From Brachionus koreanus (Eukaryota > Rotifera > Eurotatoria > Ploima > Brachionidae), in assembly GCA_016987375.1 (NCBI GenBank), contig PJRA01000555.1:93601-127010 (forward strand): 33,410 bases of DNA, read 5' to 3'. Shown in pieces: positions 21,785-32,397 of the stretch. Below the pieces are notes generated by a model, which was not told where the DNA came from, did not search any database, and saw nothing but the letters and a program-made list of their open reading frames with translations. Each line of letters opens with the position of its first letter. The stretch's first letter is position 1. A program made the position numbers and the translations under genes.

Positions 21785-24086
21785 TTAAGCCTGGGCACTT
21801 GTTTGAGTGTTCAAGGCGTTAGACTTTTGCTCATTTTTTACTGTTTGATTTGGAGTTATTGATCCGGCAGCATTTGAAAATTTAGTCTGAGAATATTTGA
21901 CAGGTGTTGAAGTAATTGGATCGATAAGCTGGCTGGAGTACTGATTAAGCAAAAATGGAAATGATTGCGTTAGACTGTTTGTAGAGTTAGCTTGTTGTTG
22001 ATTTTGGAGCATTAGCAAGTTTTGAATGAGAGCAGTTGTTTGATTTTTGCAGTTTAAATGAGACGAAGACTGGCTTGTTGCGACAGCTGAAGGTGGCGAT
22101 GTGGAAGCTGATGTTGAATTCGCAGATGATTGCTGTAATATTTTGGACCCATTTTGCAACAAATTACTTATATTTAATGGATTTGTAGAAGTGGGTGAAT
22201 TTTTTTTCATTAAATAAGGCTCTTTGATGTATTCATTTTGTAGTTGATAAAATTTTAATTGGCATTTAAGTTGTTCATTTTCTGTGTGAAGGTTCAATTT
22301 TTGCTATAATAAAAGAAAACTTTTTTAAAAAGCCGAAAAAAAAATTTATTTTTTTTTCAATGTGAAATAAATGCTTAAAAATTCGAAAAAAAAAAATTTT
22401 TTTCAGAAAAGTTTTAGATAGTTAACAACCCTAACTGTTAAATATTTGAATAAAAGTTACCTCTTCTAGCTCATTTATATACTTGTTTTTAACATAGTAG
22501 TCGTTTATTTTGTCCAAATAATAGACTTGCATTTGAGTGACCATTTGTTTTAAGCGTTCGGCACTCTCTTTATTGGGCACACTGTGCTGAATTTCATTGA
22601 GAATAAATTCTAGCATGTTAAGCTCAATGTTATTCGAACTAGATGAAAAAAGACTTGTTGGATAATTTTGTTTGTTCAAACATTTGAGCATGTTATAATA
22701 GGCGACAGAGTTGGTTGTCTGATTGAGCTTTGACTTTGAGGCCTTGTGCGTCGTCGAGAGCAACGAACTCGATTGAATTACTAAATTTGGTTGATTGGGA
22801 ACTAAAAGGCCGCAATCGGTCGTTTTAGCAAGCAAGTCGTTCAATAATTTGTGTTCAGTTGTTTTTTTGAAATGATTGTTCAAGTCGCTTAACGATTTTG
22901 GCGAGCTCTTGTACACTTTGTGCTCGGTGGTGGCAAACTTTTGCTTGAACATTTCAAATTCCTCTTGAATTATAAGCAATTTTTCTTTGTCCTTGTGCTC
23001 GTTCAGTTCTTTGTTGGCATTGGCAGCAATGTTGTCTTTATTGCTGATCTTAACATCGGCTAGAATATTCTTCTCCTCGACGGCCTGGCTGCTAGCTAGT
23101 TTGAGATAGAGACGCCAGTTGGTCGAATCGAAGCCCCAGTGACGCGTGCATGTTTCGTTTTTGTGCGAATGGCAGACAAAATTTTTGGGCGAGTAAAGCT
23201 TGCGACAAGTGTCGCACTCGATGCATGCAGAATCGTGTCGCGTGTACATGTTCAGATGAACGTGGCCCTGGGTTTTGCCAAAGCATTCGTGAAAAACCTT
23301 TAAAGTGGTCGGAGTGTGGGACGCAGGCGACGACGAAGTAGAACTTGGCGGGGTATCGAACGCGACTTTTTCAGACAGGCTTGAGTCCATCAAATAGGCA
23401 CACAGCCGCTCCGAGTTGGTCTGGGTCAGCAGGCCACAATTGGGAGCTCCCGCTGGCAGCAATTGGTTCCTTTTCAGTATGTCCAGCTGCTTGGGCGTCG
23501 ACTCCAAACACGCAATAGACAATTTCTGACAAGCTGTGTTTATTTCCTGTACGGAAAAGTCTTTCAGTATTGTGTTTAGTATGTCGTGTAGACAAAGCCT
23601 TTTTTCTCCACCGACAATGAAGCAAGATATGCGCTCGCCGTGCAGCAATGTGTCCATTAGTTGACTGGTGTCCTGATCTGCTTGAATGCATTTCAGAAAT
23701 TTTAAGCTTGACTTGAAATTTTTTTTCTTGGCTTTTTTCTCGGCCGTCACTTCGGACTCTTTGTCTGATTTTCTTTCGACTTGAGCTTGAGCGGCCGCCG
23801 CCGCTGCAGCCACATTGGCTATCAGAGACAAACTGTTCGTCTCCTCTTTGGCTTGAATATTCAAGTCGAGCTGGCTCGGCCCGTTTATGGAATTGCGCGA
23901 TGACAGCTGGTATATTTTGAGAAATTTTTTCAGCCTCGGCTGCATGCTATCGTACTTGTCTTGTTGAACTTCGACCTCATTGTGTTTAGCTCTTTTGGCT
24001 AAAGAATCGTCCGCAGATGAATCTCGTTTCAAGCAAGCGGCCTCCGACTCGCAAATTTGCTCATTTTTAGCAGCTTCGTTTATCAT
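21785..24086 (-). CDS. SKI: Ski/Sno family transcriptional co-repressor (two exons, 714 aa)
   Basis: Exon 1 is 24086-22461 and exon 2 is 22303-21785. The 157-bp intron (GTAACT donor, TTATAG acceptor) is phase 0. ATG 24086 follows an in-frame TAG at 24111-24113. Ski/Sno proteins bind SMADs and co-repressors in the nucleus to block TGF-beta/BMP transcription. The Ski/Sno/Dac homology domain is at residues about 140-235 (GERISCFIVGGEKRLCL, CGLLTQTNSERLC). The SMAD4-binding zinc domain is at about 263-330 (VFHECFGK, CIECDTC...KNFVCHSHK, HWGFDSTNWR). The GERISCFIVGGEKRLCL form fits Ski/Sno rather than Fussel/Corl. A predicted coiled coil spans about 495-575 across the exon junction (INELEE|QKLNLHTENEQLK). 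It has a polyAla run at 93-99, basic KKAKKK at 117-122 and a Ser/Gln/Asn-rich tail. The minus-strand AATAAA lies about 97 bp after the stop. Much of exon 1 is far richer in G+C than any neighbour. Ski versus SnoN cannot be separated here and may be a single pre-duplication gene. Confidence 0.95.
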
Positions 24087-24116
24087 GTTTTCAAATAAAT
24101 ATAGAGTAGACTAATT

Positions 24117-24148
24117 GGTTGGTTGGTTGGTTGGCTGGTGGGTTATTC
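24117..24148. repeat. GGTT microsatellite just upstream of the Ski/Sno ATG
   Basis: About five units of GGTT (CCAA/AACC on the gene strand) decay into GGCTGGTGGGTT. It is 30-60 bp before the start codon and so probably in the 5' UTR or core promoter. Confidence 0.8.
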
Positions 24149-24907
24149 GAATAGTTATATCTCTCGCTTTGAATACAATGAGAATAGAACTATGCTAAAC
24201 GTTAATGAAAACTTGTTGCTTCTTGTTTTTTGGTGTATAATAGAATTAATTTTTTATCGTTTTTTAATAAAATTTGATGTTTTGTTAAACTATTATTAAC
24301 AATGATAAGCAATGCCCATTTGTGTATTTTTTTTCTTTTTTGCTCTTTTTAGTCTAAAAGTCTAAATAATGAGAGAAAAATTCACAGTTTATTTCAAGTC
24401 GAACACACATAGCATAATATGCCAATTGCCTTGAGTCTGTATAGATTAAACAAAGAAAAAAAAGAGCATAACAAAAATCAATATTTAAATTTTTTTCTTT
24501 TTTACGTCATACTTCTTAAATTAAGTCTAGCCTTAATCCTACTAATTTATGAACAAAAATCTAAGTCAAAATGCACTTTGATTAGTAAAAGATTATTTAC
24601 CTGAGTTTAAAATAAGTTTTTCTTAAAAACTAACATAAAAAAGAAATTATGTATTCAATTAGACAGTACGCACCCATTTTTTTTTTTTTATTAAATTGCG
24701 TATATTGAAAAAAAATAGAAAAAAAAAATTGCGACTCAACTATTTGCCTAAAGTTTTAATCAATTAGAGATTTATTTATTTGACTCAGTCTAGAGAGGAA
24801 TCTAGTAACGCATAGACAATTGGAATAATTACTGCAAGCTTGAAGGATTAAGACAAGCTAGGCATCAGGCTCCCTTGGGCGCCATTTTATTATTCTAGCC
24901 TACATAT

Positions 24908-24940
24908 TATGAATGCTTATGCATCCATTATGCATTCATA
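24908..24940. promoter_or_regulatory. ATGCAT tandem and inverted repeat, candidate homeodomain/POU site cluster
   Basis: TTATGCATCCA (24917-24927) is followed directly by TTATGCATTCA (24928-24938), one mismatch in 11. The block is also bounded by a 9-bp inverted repeat, TATGAATGC (24908-24916) and GCATTCATA (24932-24940). ATGCAT and ATTA words are typical cores for POU and homeodomain binding. The regulatory role is inferred from motif shape and location about 820 bp upstream of the Ski/Sno ATG. Confidence 0.35.
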
Positions 24941-25188
24941 GCAAATTTCGGTAAAATAAAGAAGCACAGTTGGCCAAGTTAAGCTCATACAATATAATTT
25001 TTATCTTGAGCGAAAAAAAGGGGGATTTTTTGAGCGAACTAGAGACGAGCCATATCGACTCGACATTAAATTATAATATTTTTTTATTTTTTTTGTTTTT
25101 GCTAAAAAATATCAAGACATAGATGATCATTTTTAGACGTATGATAATGAGTATTACTAAATAAACATAATTTATTTGAGTCAATTAC

Positions 25189-25231
25189 GTCGACGACGAC
25201 GACAGTCTACTTGATCGTCATCGATCAAGTA
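25189..25231. repeat. CGA triplet repeat followed by a perfect 10-bp hairpin
   Basis: GTCGACGACGACGAC (25189-25203) is followed by TACTTGATCG (25208-25217), the loop TCAT, and the exact complement CGATCAAGTA (25222-25231). CpG-containing words are rare in this sequence, so the cluster is conspicuous. Confidence 0.7.
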
Positions 25232-26370
25232 CATAAATGAAAGGTCAAGCAAGCTTGTTTTTTATTTTATACAATATCGGACCAACTTACCTATTTTAAA
25301 TCTACTGGCCTTGGAATTTTATGCTAATTTATTAAAATTTAACGTCCTACTAAATTTTATCACATTTTGTAACTCATATTTGGTTATTTTTTTTTTTTTT
25401 TTATCAAATAAAAAAATATGACTAAATAGAAAAAATTTTCTTTTTTTATTTTTTGCTAAGTGTTCATTTTATTAATTTTCTTATCTGAAAAATATTTATT
25501 TATTTTTCCAAGAGAGCATCCTTTGTTGAGTAAGAACAAAAAAATTATCATTACCTTTAAGAGAAACTTATCATTCATAGTAAAATAGAAAAACTAAATA
25601 TGGAGTTTTGAGGGGCCGTTCTCTCTTCGTTCACTCTGAATTTAACTTAGGATGTAAATAATTTAGTTACATTTTATCTTTGAAAAACAAACGACTCTTT
25701 TATCTAGAAATGCAAAAAGGTTTTGTTCTATCAATAAGTATTATGCCATTTTATGTGTATAAAAAGATATTAAGCACATGCTTAAAAATAGTGAACGCTT
25801 GATCAATATGTCGAACAATAAAGCATAATAGAAGCAATGCAGCAGCATATTTTGCTTCAAATCAAGCAAAACTAATAAAGCCTGTCGCTTTTTCTCTCTC
25901 TTTTTTCTTTAATTGAACAGACTCGTTATACATGACAAATTTATTGAATTTGGGTGGAAGACTAATGTTCAAATGTGTAATTAAAAGCTATTGTTAAGAG
26001 ATGAGAATGTTTAGTAAAGCTAATTAAAATCGTTTTCTTTTTCAAGAGTATCTTGCGCATGAAAACGAGAGAAGAGGCTAGAAAAATCGATATTAACGTC
26101 ACTGCTAGGAATTTTATTCAAAACAAAAATACTTTAAACTAATAAAAATAAAAACTAACCATGAATAACCGTGCAATTGTATTAGTATCCATAATTTCTA
26201 AGAATTGTTTGTTATGTAGTCAAGCCATTCGTACACGTAACTAAAACACTGTCAAATTCTGGATTACGAACGGACTTGAAAAACAAAATCTTGACACTGT
26301 GCGTCAAAGAAATACGACACTTAGAGGATTTGCCAAAATAAAAAAAAAATTATTACGCAATTTTTTCTAA

Positions 26371-26430
26371 TGTTGTTGTTGAATCATAATGAATTTAGCT
26401 TTGGACAAAATTTACAACACAACAACAACA
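26371..26430. repeat. Inverted repeat TGTTGTTGTTG / CAACAACAACA
   Basis: Exact 11-bp arms at 26371-26381 and 26420-26430 flank a 38-base loop. The triplet nature of the arms makes chance expansion of a microsatellite a simple explanation. Confidence 0.6.
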
Positions 26431-26800
26431 AAAAAAGCTACATAAGTATGTTTGCCTAGCATAGTTTTTTTCTTTCTTTTTTTTTTGTTTTTTGAGTTTA
26501 GATATTTTGCTAATATTTGATCATAAAATAATATAAATTGAATGCATACTTCTAGAGTCATAACAATATTTCAAGTTTTGTTCTTCGTGGTGCAATTGTA
26601 ATAATAGTAGTCATAGTTATTGTCTATGAAAAAAAAAGCATATTTAAATTATGAATGAACCCGGAGAGCAACTAGAATGAAGAGAGCTTTTATTTCAAAG
26701 CAATTATTGAATTTAAATGAAATTCTAGTCGAGACTCGTTCGCATAATATTATTCTTGATTGTGTAATCTAGCTTAATTAATTTGCCTAGAGATATTCAT

Positions 26801-26840
26801 GGCCGCAACGCGGCCCCCGAAAGTTCTTATTCTATAAATA
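26801..26840. promoter_or_regulatory. GC hairpin GGCCGC-AAC-GCGGCC upstream of a TATAAATA word
   Basis: Arms 26801-26806 and 26810-26815 pair perfectly and are followed by CCCCG. TATAAATA lies at 26833-26840 on the plus strand. It is the most GC-rich spot in the upstream region. It could be a promoter for an untranslated plus-strand exon. No transcript evidence is available. Confidence 0.3.
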
Positions 26841-28575
26841 AACTCAACAATTGTAAACTCAAAAATAAACTAGTTGTATGCAATTTTCCCTCACACTATG
26901 TATTCTAGAGCAGTACTTGCTGAAAAACATCGGCTTTATTCAATATTACGCAATTTTGTTTACTAACAACAAAACAAAAAGCTATGTGTAAATAGCAATT
27001 CGTCTACTTAATAAATATTATTAGAATGACTTGATATTGAACAAATTAACATTGAATTCATACGAGTTAAATTAAATATGTAAAAGAGCATTATATATAT
27101 ATATATAAATATATCAATAACAAAAACAAAACACAGATCAAGTCTTAAATATAATACTTAATAAACTTCAAAGCTAACTAGAAGAAGGTTGAAACTGCAA
27201 ATTGAAACAAAAATTAAGTCTCTTTAAAAATGTTAAAATAAATCAATTTTTAATTAACATGAGGAGTATAATTATTTATTTTAGGTAAAAATATTATGTT
27301 TAATTTAAAAAGGATTGTGTATTTGAAAACTGGAATTATTTTAAATTGGTTGCTTCATTTTATTGAACATATGACTGACAATAAATTACTTTTGAAATAT
27401 ACTTTTTTAAATCTTTAATTTAAATAATATGAGCTTTAATGATTATTTTGAATTAGAATAAACAACTGATGAATTAAATGTTCTGATCTGATTTATAAAA
27501 TAAAAACTAGTTTTAGAGCAAAACAAAACAAAAAAAAAAAAAAAACAACAAGCATTTATTTAATTCTTTAAAGTAAAATGTAATTGTTTACATTAATTTC
27601 ATTTTTTATAATTGCTTTTCAATTTAAATTTTTTTTAACAAAGAACTATTATCTTAAGAAAAAGATTTTATTTGGAGTTAATTGAAAAGTTGTTTATTGT
27701 TTCAATAAAATAACAGACCACTTTTTAGAATTTCTTTTGTCTTTTATTTAAATAAAATTATTTTCAATGCTTATTTTGATTGCTAATCGATTCACGATTT
27801 AGATCTAGAAAAGCTTTTTAACTGAATAGAGACAGGTGTATAAGCATGGAACCGAATTCTTCTTTTTTTTTCGATTTCAATTTTTATTAAAATTTTGTTC
27901 AAAGAAAAAAACTAACATCTGCTCTCTCAAATATGAAATAAGCTAGCATTGATATTGTTTAAATACTCGTGGCTTTTTTTTTCTAATATTTCAATTAAAG
28001 AAAAGCTCTATGGCTAATTCAACAAAAAGTTCAAGGACCAGCTGTTTAAATTCCGAATTTTCAAATAGCTGATAAAATTGTGTCTTCATTTTATTTATGT
28101 TTTTTTTGAAAGCTTTTAATTAAGCAGAGATATTTTGCGTAAAACTCTATTAAAAGACATCAGGTTCTAATTTGCAAATAACCAAATTTACACAAAGCTT
28201 TAAAATTCTAGCATATTTTGCTTCAGAGTAGCTATTTTTTTCATTAAAAGACCCAAAGTTTTGATTGAAAATCATGATTTTTTATGTATGTGGTTTCCGT
28301 TTATCTAAATGCTAGTCTAAATTAAAGTCATATTCTCATATAGTATATTATGCAGCAAGCGAATGATTAATCGATTCATTCAAAAAGCAGCAACAGTTGT
28401 TTTTTCTGTATTCTCTTCTATATTTAATTAATATTTTTCTTTCTAAAAGCTGACACATTTGACTACAATAACAGAGTTTTTTTTAAATTTAATTTTACTA
28501 GAGTGTTTTCTCATTCACCTTTAAAGTTCAACCTTAAGCAAAAATTGTACACAATAAACAAATTTTAAAGTTAGA

Positions 28576-30075
28576 ATGAAGATAATGAACATGAGAGTGA
28601 TGCGAATATTGGATTTATTCAATTCAAAGTTTAAATGTGTAATTTGCCGTAGGCGTCTACGATACAAAGCTGATGAAATAATGCACTCGGAAATTGTTCA
28701 CAATCAGGGTAATAGAAACAATGGCTGTCCGTTTTGTGGTCAAATATTTCGATCTTCATTTATTCTAAGAAAGCACCTAATGAAAATTCATCTCAATGAA
28801 AGGCCATATAAATGCCGCATTTGTGGAAAAACATTTTGCCAATTTTTTCATTTAAAGAAACACTGTAAGACACATTTATCAATAAAAATGCCTTTTTACA
28901 ACATGATTGCCTATGAAAATTCTAAAATTGAAGCTATAACTAGAAAAAATCAAAACAATGAGCAATTTTTCATAATTGTTGGTGTCAATTTAAATAAATG
29001 TGGTCAATGTAATTGCAATTTTATTTCTGGCTGTGAATACTTAATTCACATTTGGACAAAACATATGAAAAGTGATTGCTTTACGTGCTGGCAATGTCGA
29101 TGTAAACTTGCGTCTTCTGAAGATCTCCTGCTTCATTTAGGCGAACATGTAGATGAGAAAATATTCAAGTGCTCACTATGCCTGAAAGAAAATACCATTT
29201 ATTTTAGCACATATGAAAAAGCCCAAGATCACTATTTAGAATATCACCATAAACCAAATTGCAAGACTTCTTTCAAACTAATTTGCTACATTTGTAATGA
29301 ACACATTAATGAAACACAAATTTCCAGTCACTATAAAAAATGCAATTCGAAATCAAAATTTGATTTTGTTTGTACAGATTGTAATTTAACTTTTGACGAC
29401 AAGCACTTATTTGACTTGCATAAAATACAGCATAGATTTTTCAAAGATCAAGCTAGTAATTTTAACACAAGTTATCTAATTGACTCTTTGATCAGTCCAA
29501 ATCATAATGCCAAAAATGTAGCCAGTCTAAAAATTGATGATATTGCTTTGAGAATTTTGTCAATGAAGCAGAAAAAAATTGACTTTGAAAGAGAAGAAAC
29601 TTTGGTTCAATATGCACCATTTTTGATTCATCCTAACGAGAAATGTCCAGCTAATTTAAACAATACGACAATTAAATCTCCCAGTGCAAGACATAGCTTT
29701 CCCATCGAGCTAACCAAATTTATGTTTGAAAGAAAATATTTGGATGATCAACTATTATTGAAAGAAAATTTAAGAAAATTTTCATTAAGCTATTTGAATC
29801 AAATAAATCCAGTAAACCAATGTGAACTATGTGGATTTTCGTTTAAATCAATTTATGAGCTAAGCTCTCACAAATTCTCTCATTTTACCTCAAATAACAA
29901 ACGACCGCTTCGTTGTCACTTATGTTTGGTTACATTTTCAAAAATTGATCAACTTAAACGTCACATGATTGTGCATCAAGTAAAAGAACAAGACTCCGTT
30001 TGTCAAATTTGCTTTTCATCTTTTTCTAGAAAACAAGACCTTGACCGTCATTTACTGTTTCATTCCAAAAAATAA
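28576..30075 (+). CDS. Multi-C2H2 zinc finger protein (499 aa, single exon)
   Basis: ATG 28576 follows an in-frame TAA at 28555-28557; other Met codons at residues 4, 6 and 9 are alternatives. Eleven C2H2-type fingers are visible at about residues 21-42, 51-72, 80-100, 142-163, 171-191, 199-224, 237-256, 266-286, 416-436, 448-467 and 476-496. Fingers 2 and 3 are joined by a TGERPYK-like linker, LNERPYK. The finger at 199-224 has an extended loop and the one at 237-256 ends in Cys (C2HC). A 130-residue finger-free spacer (287-415) separates an N-terminal set of eight from a C-terminal set of three. No KRAB, BTB or ZAD domain is seen. The likely role is DNA binding in the nucleus. An orthologue cannot be named. 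An AATAAA overlaps the stop codon (30071-30076). Confidence 0.92.
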   Translation: MKIMNMRVMRILDLFNSKFKCVICRRRLRYKADEIMHSEIVHNQGNRNNGCPFCGQIFRSSFILRKHLMKIHLNERPYKCRICGKTFCQFFHLKKHCKTHLSIKMPFYNMIAYENSKIEAITRKNQNNEQFFIIVGVNLNKCGQCNCNFISGCEYLIHIWTKHMKSDCFTCWQCRCKLASSEDLLLHLGEHVDEKIFKCSLCLKENTIYFSTYEKAQDHYLEYHHKPNCKTSFKLICYICNEHINETQISSHYKKCNSKSKFDFVCTDCNLTFDDKHLFDLHKIQHRFFKDQASNFNTSYLIDSLISPNHNAKNVASLKIDDIALRILSMKQKKIDFEREETLVQYAPFLIHPNEKCPANLNNTTIKSPSARHSFPIELTKFMFERKYLDDQLLLKENLRKFSLSYLNQINPVNQCELCGFSFKSIYELSSHKFSHFTSNNKRPLRCHLCLVTFSKIDQLKRHMIVHQVKEQDSVCQICFSSFSRKQDLDRHLLFHSKK

Positions 30076-30076
30076 A

Positions 30077-31028
30077 ACTCTAAAAATTATATTTTACTAT
30101 CTTTATTTTTTGTTATCAATGTAAATTTTATTAATATCATCGACACACCATCTGGTACATGTTAAAACATTTTTTTACTTTCACAGCATGCTCGAAAGAC
30201 ATGTTCTAAGACTTGATTTTAATGTAAAATTGATTTTTTTTTCAAAAAAACCAAAAAATTTAAAAAATTATTTTTTCTAAATTTTATTCTTTTGATCCAA
30301 AGTTTTATCAAAATACATTATTTCAAATACTACTTAGAAATTTTTCTCAAAAATTTGTTTATAAACTAAAATCTTGATTTCAATTAAAAGTATGTTTTAA
30401 CATGGGCCAAGTTGCGTTTCGGTTTATGATACAGCATGGTAATGCAATTATGTAGGCTTAAAGCAACTTTTACATTAGTCCCTTGAAACTATTATAAGCT
30501 GTTGATGAAAAACTAGAAGAAATTTTGAAAATTATGAAATTTTATGGGAAATTTTTTTGTTATTTGTATTCTCTAGAAAAAATTTTTAAAAATTTTCTTC
30601 CCAATTTTTGAAATAATTTTGACCAAAAAAAAAACTCGGCTTCTTATTTTATTCAACTTGAGCCTAAAGCTAATGACAAAATAAATAAAACATATGTAAA
30701 TTGGATTAGTTATTCTAAAAATACAAGCATCAGAAAAACCTCTTGTCTTTAAAATTTTTAGCTAGAATTTTTAAGCTGCCAAATTTTAATTCTCAAATTT
30801 AAATTCCACTCTCATTGTGATATACTATAGATTTCGAAACAAATAAAATGAAAACACAAATTTTATATTATGTAAATTTGCTTATTTAAAAAATCTTGTA
30901 TTTAATACACAAACGACCATAATTTAATCGTCATAAACAACGGTTTTAAACTAAATAATAAATTAACAAAAAAATTTTTTTTCAACTTTTAACACAATCA
31001 CAAAATTAAACCTCAATGTATCTTTTCC
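30077..31028. other. Intergenic region between two convergent genes
   Basis: No gene or element recognised. The right edge carries the presumed minus-strand poly(A) signal of the lamin-tail gene (plus-strand TTTATT at 31029-31034). Confidence 0.4.
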
Positions 31029-31102
31029 TTTATTTTAATAGTAAATTCTGTTCTCGCAATCTCCTAAAAAAGAGAACATGTAAAATAAAAATGACTAAAT
31101 TT

Positions 31103-31894
31103 TTAATTTGAAAATTTTACATTATTATTTGTATCTAATAAAACATCCCAAACGTCACCGGCAAAATTATTCAAGATAGAAAGAAGCTTGTTGATATTTT
31201 CGTCATTCATTTGATCATTCTCCATCTCAAAGTCATTTGGTGGATAGTGTTTTTTGAATGATGAATAACTGCTCCACACAGTCATTGAACTTTTGGCTTT
31301 TAAATAAGCTGACTTGTGAAATTTAAAATTGGCAATTTCAAATCCATTCAAATAACTAATTAGCTGAAAATTTCCAATTTCTATTTCAAAATCTGTTTTG
31401 TTTGCTAAGCGAATACATTTTTTATTAAAGTCATGTTCAAAAATATCTATTTGATTAGACTCAATCACATTTTCTGCAAAATCAGTTTGTACTGATACAC
31501 TTGAAGTTGAACTTTTTACCACTAAATTACTAGAAATCATTCTATATATTTTACGAATGTCTGCAGAAATAGTTTTGAGATTTTCAATTAAAGCTAGATG
31601 CGACATTTTACATGATTTTTTTTTAGATTGTGTTTTGGATTTTTTTAGCACTTTATCTCTTTTCTTCGCCTCAAATTTGAACTGGTCATAATCAACTAAT
31701 AAATTGTTATATTTTAAACTTATTTCATTAAGTTTTCTTTCTAAATATATTTTTTGTTCGAGTTGTTTTATCATCCAGTTCAATTGCAATTGTTTTGAAG
31801 AGCTATTGTTGACGAGTTGAAGAATTTCTTCCAAAGAACTATCACTCAGTTGTCCATTTGCTTTGGAAACTTGAGGAGAAACAAGTTCACTCAT
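31103..31894 (-). CDS. Lamin-tail-domain protein, LMNTD1-like (263 aa)
   Basis: ATG 31894 follows an in-frame TAG at 31904-31906. A predicted coiled coil at residues about 35-83 (MIKQLEQKIYLERKLNEIS) is followed by a basic patch KKSKTQSKKK at 84-93, which could be a nuclear signal. A lamin tail domain (Ig-like fold) spans about 157-259. Its signs are IRLANKTDFEIEIGNFQL, then YLNGFEIANFKF, then LKAKSSMTVWSS (compare the lamin pattern LKAGQxVTIW), HYPPNDF, and the last strand VWDVLLDTNN. There is no full intermediate-filament rod and no CaaX box at the end (KFSN), so it is not a true lamin. Animal LMNTD1-type proteins combine a lamin tail with little or no rod. A nuclear role is plausible but not shown. 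Poly(A) signal AATAAA lies on the minus strand at 31034-31029. The domain call rests on pattern only. Confidence 0.8.
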   Translation of the reverse strand: MSELVSPQVSKANGQLSDSSLEEILQLVNNSSSKQLQLNWMIKQLEQKIYLERKLNEISLKYNNLLVDYDQFKFEAKKRDKVLKKSKTQSKKKSCKMSHLALIENLKTISADIRKIYRMISSNLVVKSSTSSVSVQTDFAENVIESNQIDIFEHDFNKKCIRLANKTDFEIEIGNFQLISYLNGFEIANFKFHKSAYLKAKSSMTVWSSYSSFKKHYPPNDFEMENDQMNDENINKLLSILNNFAGDVWDVLLDTNNNVKFSN

Positions 31895-31906
31895 TTTTGA
31901 TTTCTA

Positions 31907-32397
31907 TTTAATTTAATTTGAAATTTCTATGATGTGATTTCAAATTGAATAGTTTTTTTAGTAATGCTTGATAACTGTGAAATTCTTAGACTAATGGAGC
32001 AATTTTAATTGTCTTGAAATATAAATGGGTGAATAAAAAGCTAAATTATCAATACCTGGTTGGAAACAAAGATTTTTCAATACTCAATAAATTTCAAGTT
32101 TATTTTTCAAAAGAAGCTTTTTGTATTTTGTTAAACTAGTCGCCAAGCATTAAGTAACAAAAAGCAATTTTTTTTTATTTTTAGAAGGTATGATTCATTA
32201 GCTATTTGCTTGAAAATTTATTTTTTCTTAAAAAAATTGGATAAATTTTAAAACTCAAAAAAAAAATTTATTTTATTCAAATTAGTTTTTCATATTGATT
32301 TGAAAAAAAACAGAATTTTTTGCTTAATTTATTTACACCAATATTTTTATTTGAATAAAATTTCTTCTCTTTTATATTGAAAATAGTGTTGGGAATT
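31907..32397. other. AT-rich spacer upstream of the lamin-tail gene
   Basis: No coding signal. It contains the presumed minus-strand promoter area of the lamin-tail gene and, at its right end, the 5' border of a LINE relic. Confidence 0.4.

Larger units (their letters stand above)
24114..28575. other. 4.4-kb noncoding region upstream of the Ski/Sno gene
   Basis: No coding exon or transposon relic was found on either strand, in contrast to the other long gaps in this window. It holds several structured or GC-containing words listed separately: a GGTT repeat, an ATGCAT tandem repeat, a CGA repeat beside a hairpin, an inverted TGTTG/CAACA pair, a GC hairpin near a TATA-like word, and a (TA)n tract at about 27091-27108. 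It sits between the divergent Ski/Sno (minus) and zinc-finger (plus) genes, so promoters and enhancers of both may lie here. This is inference from position. Confidence 0.6.

Noticed and set aside
23092..23691. Overlapping open frames on both strands inside the Ski/Sno exon (64, 63 and 106 codons)
   Set aside because: They are shadow frames caused by the high G+C of this exon; the Ski/Sno frame carries the conserved domains.
26790..26830. Possible tRNA or snRNA around the GC hairpin
   Set aside because: No cloverleaf, no A/B box and no Sm site could be fitted.
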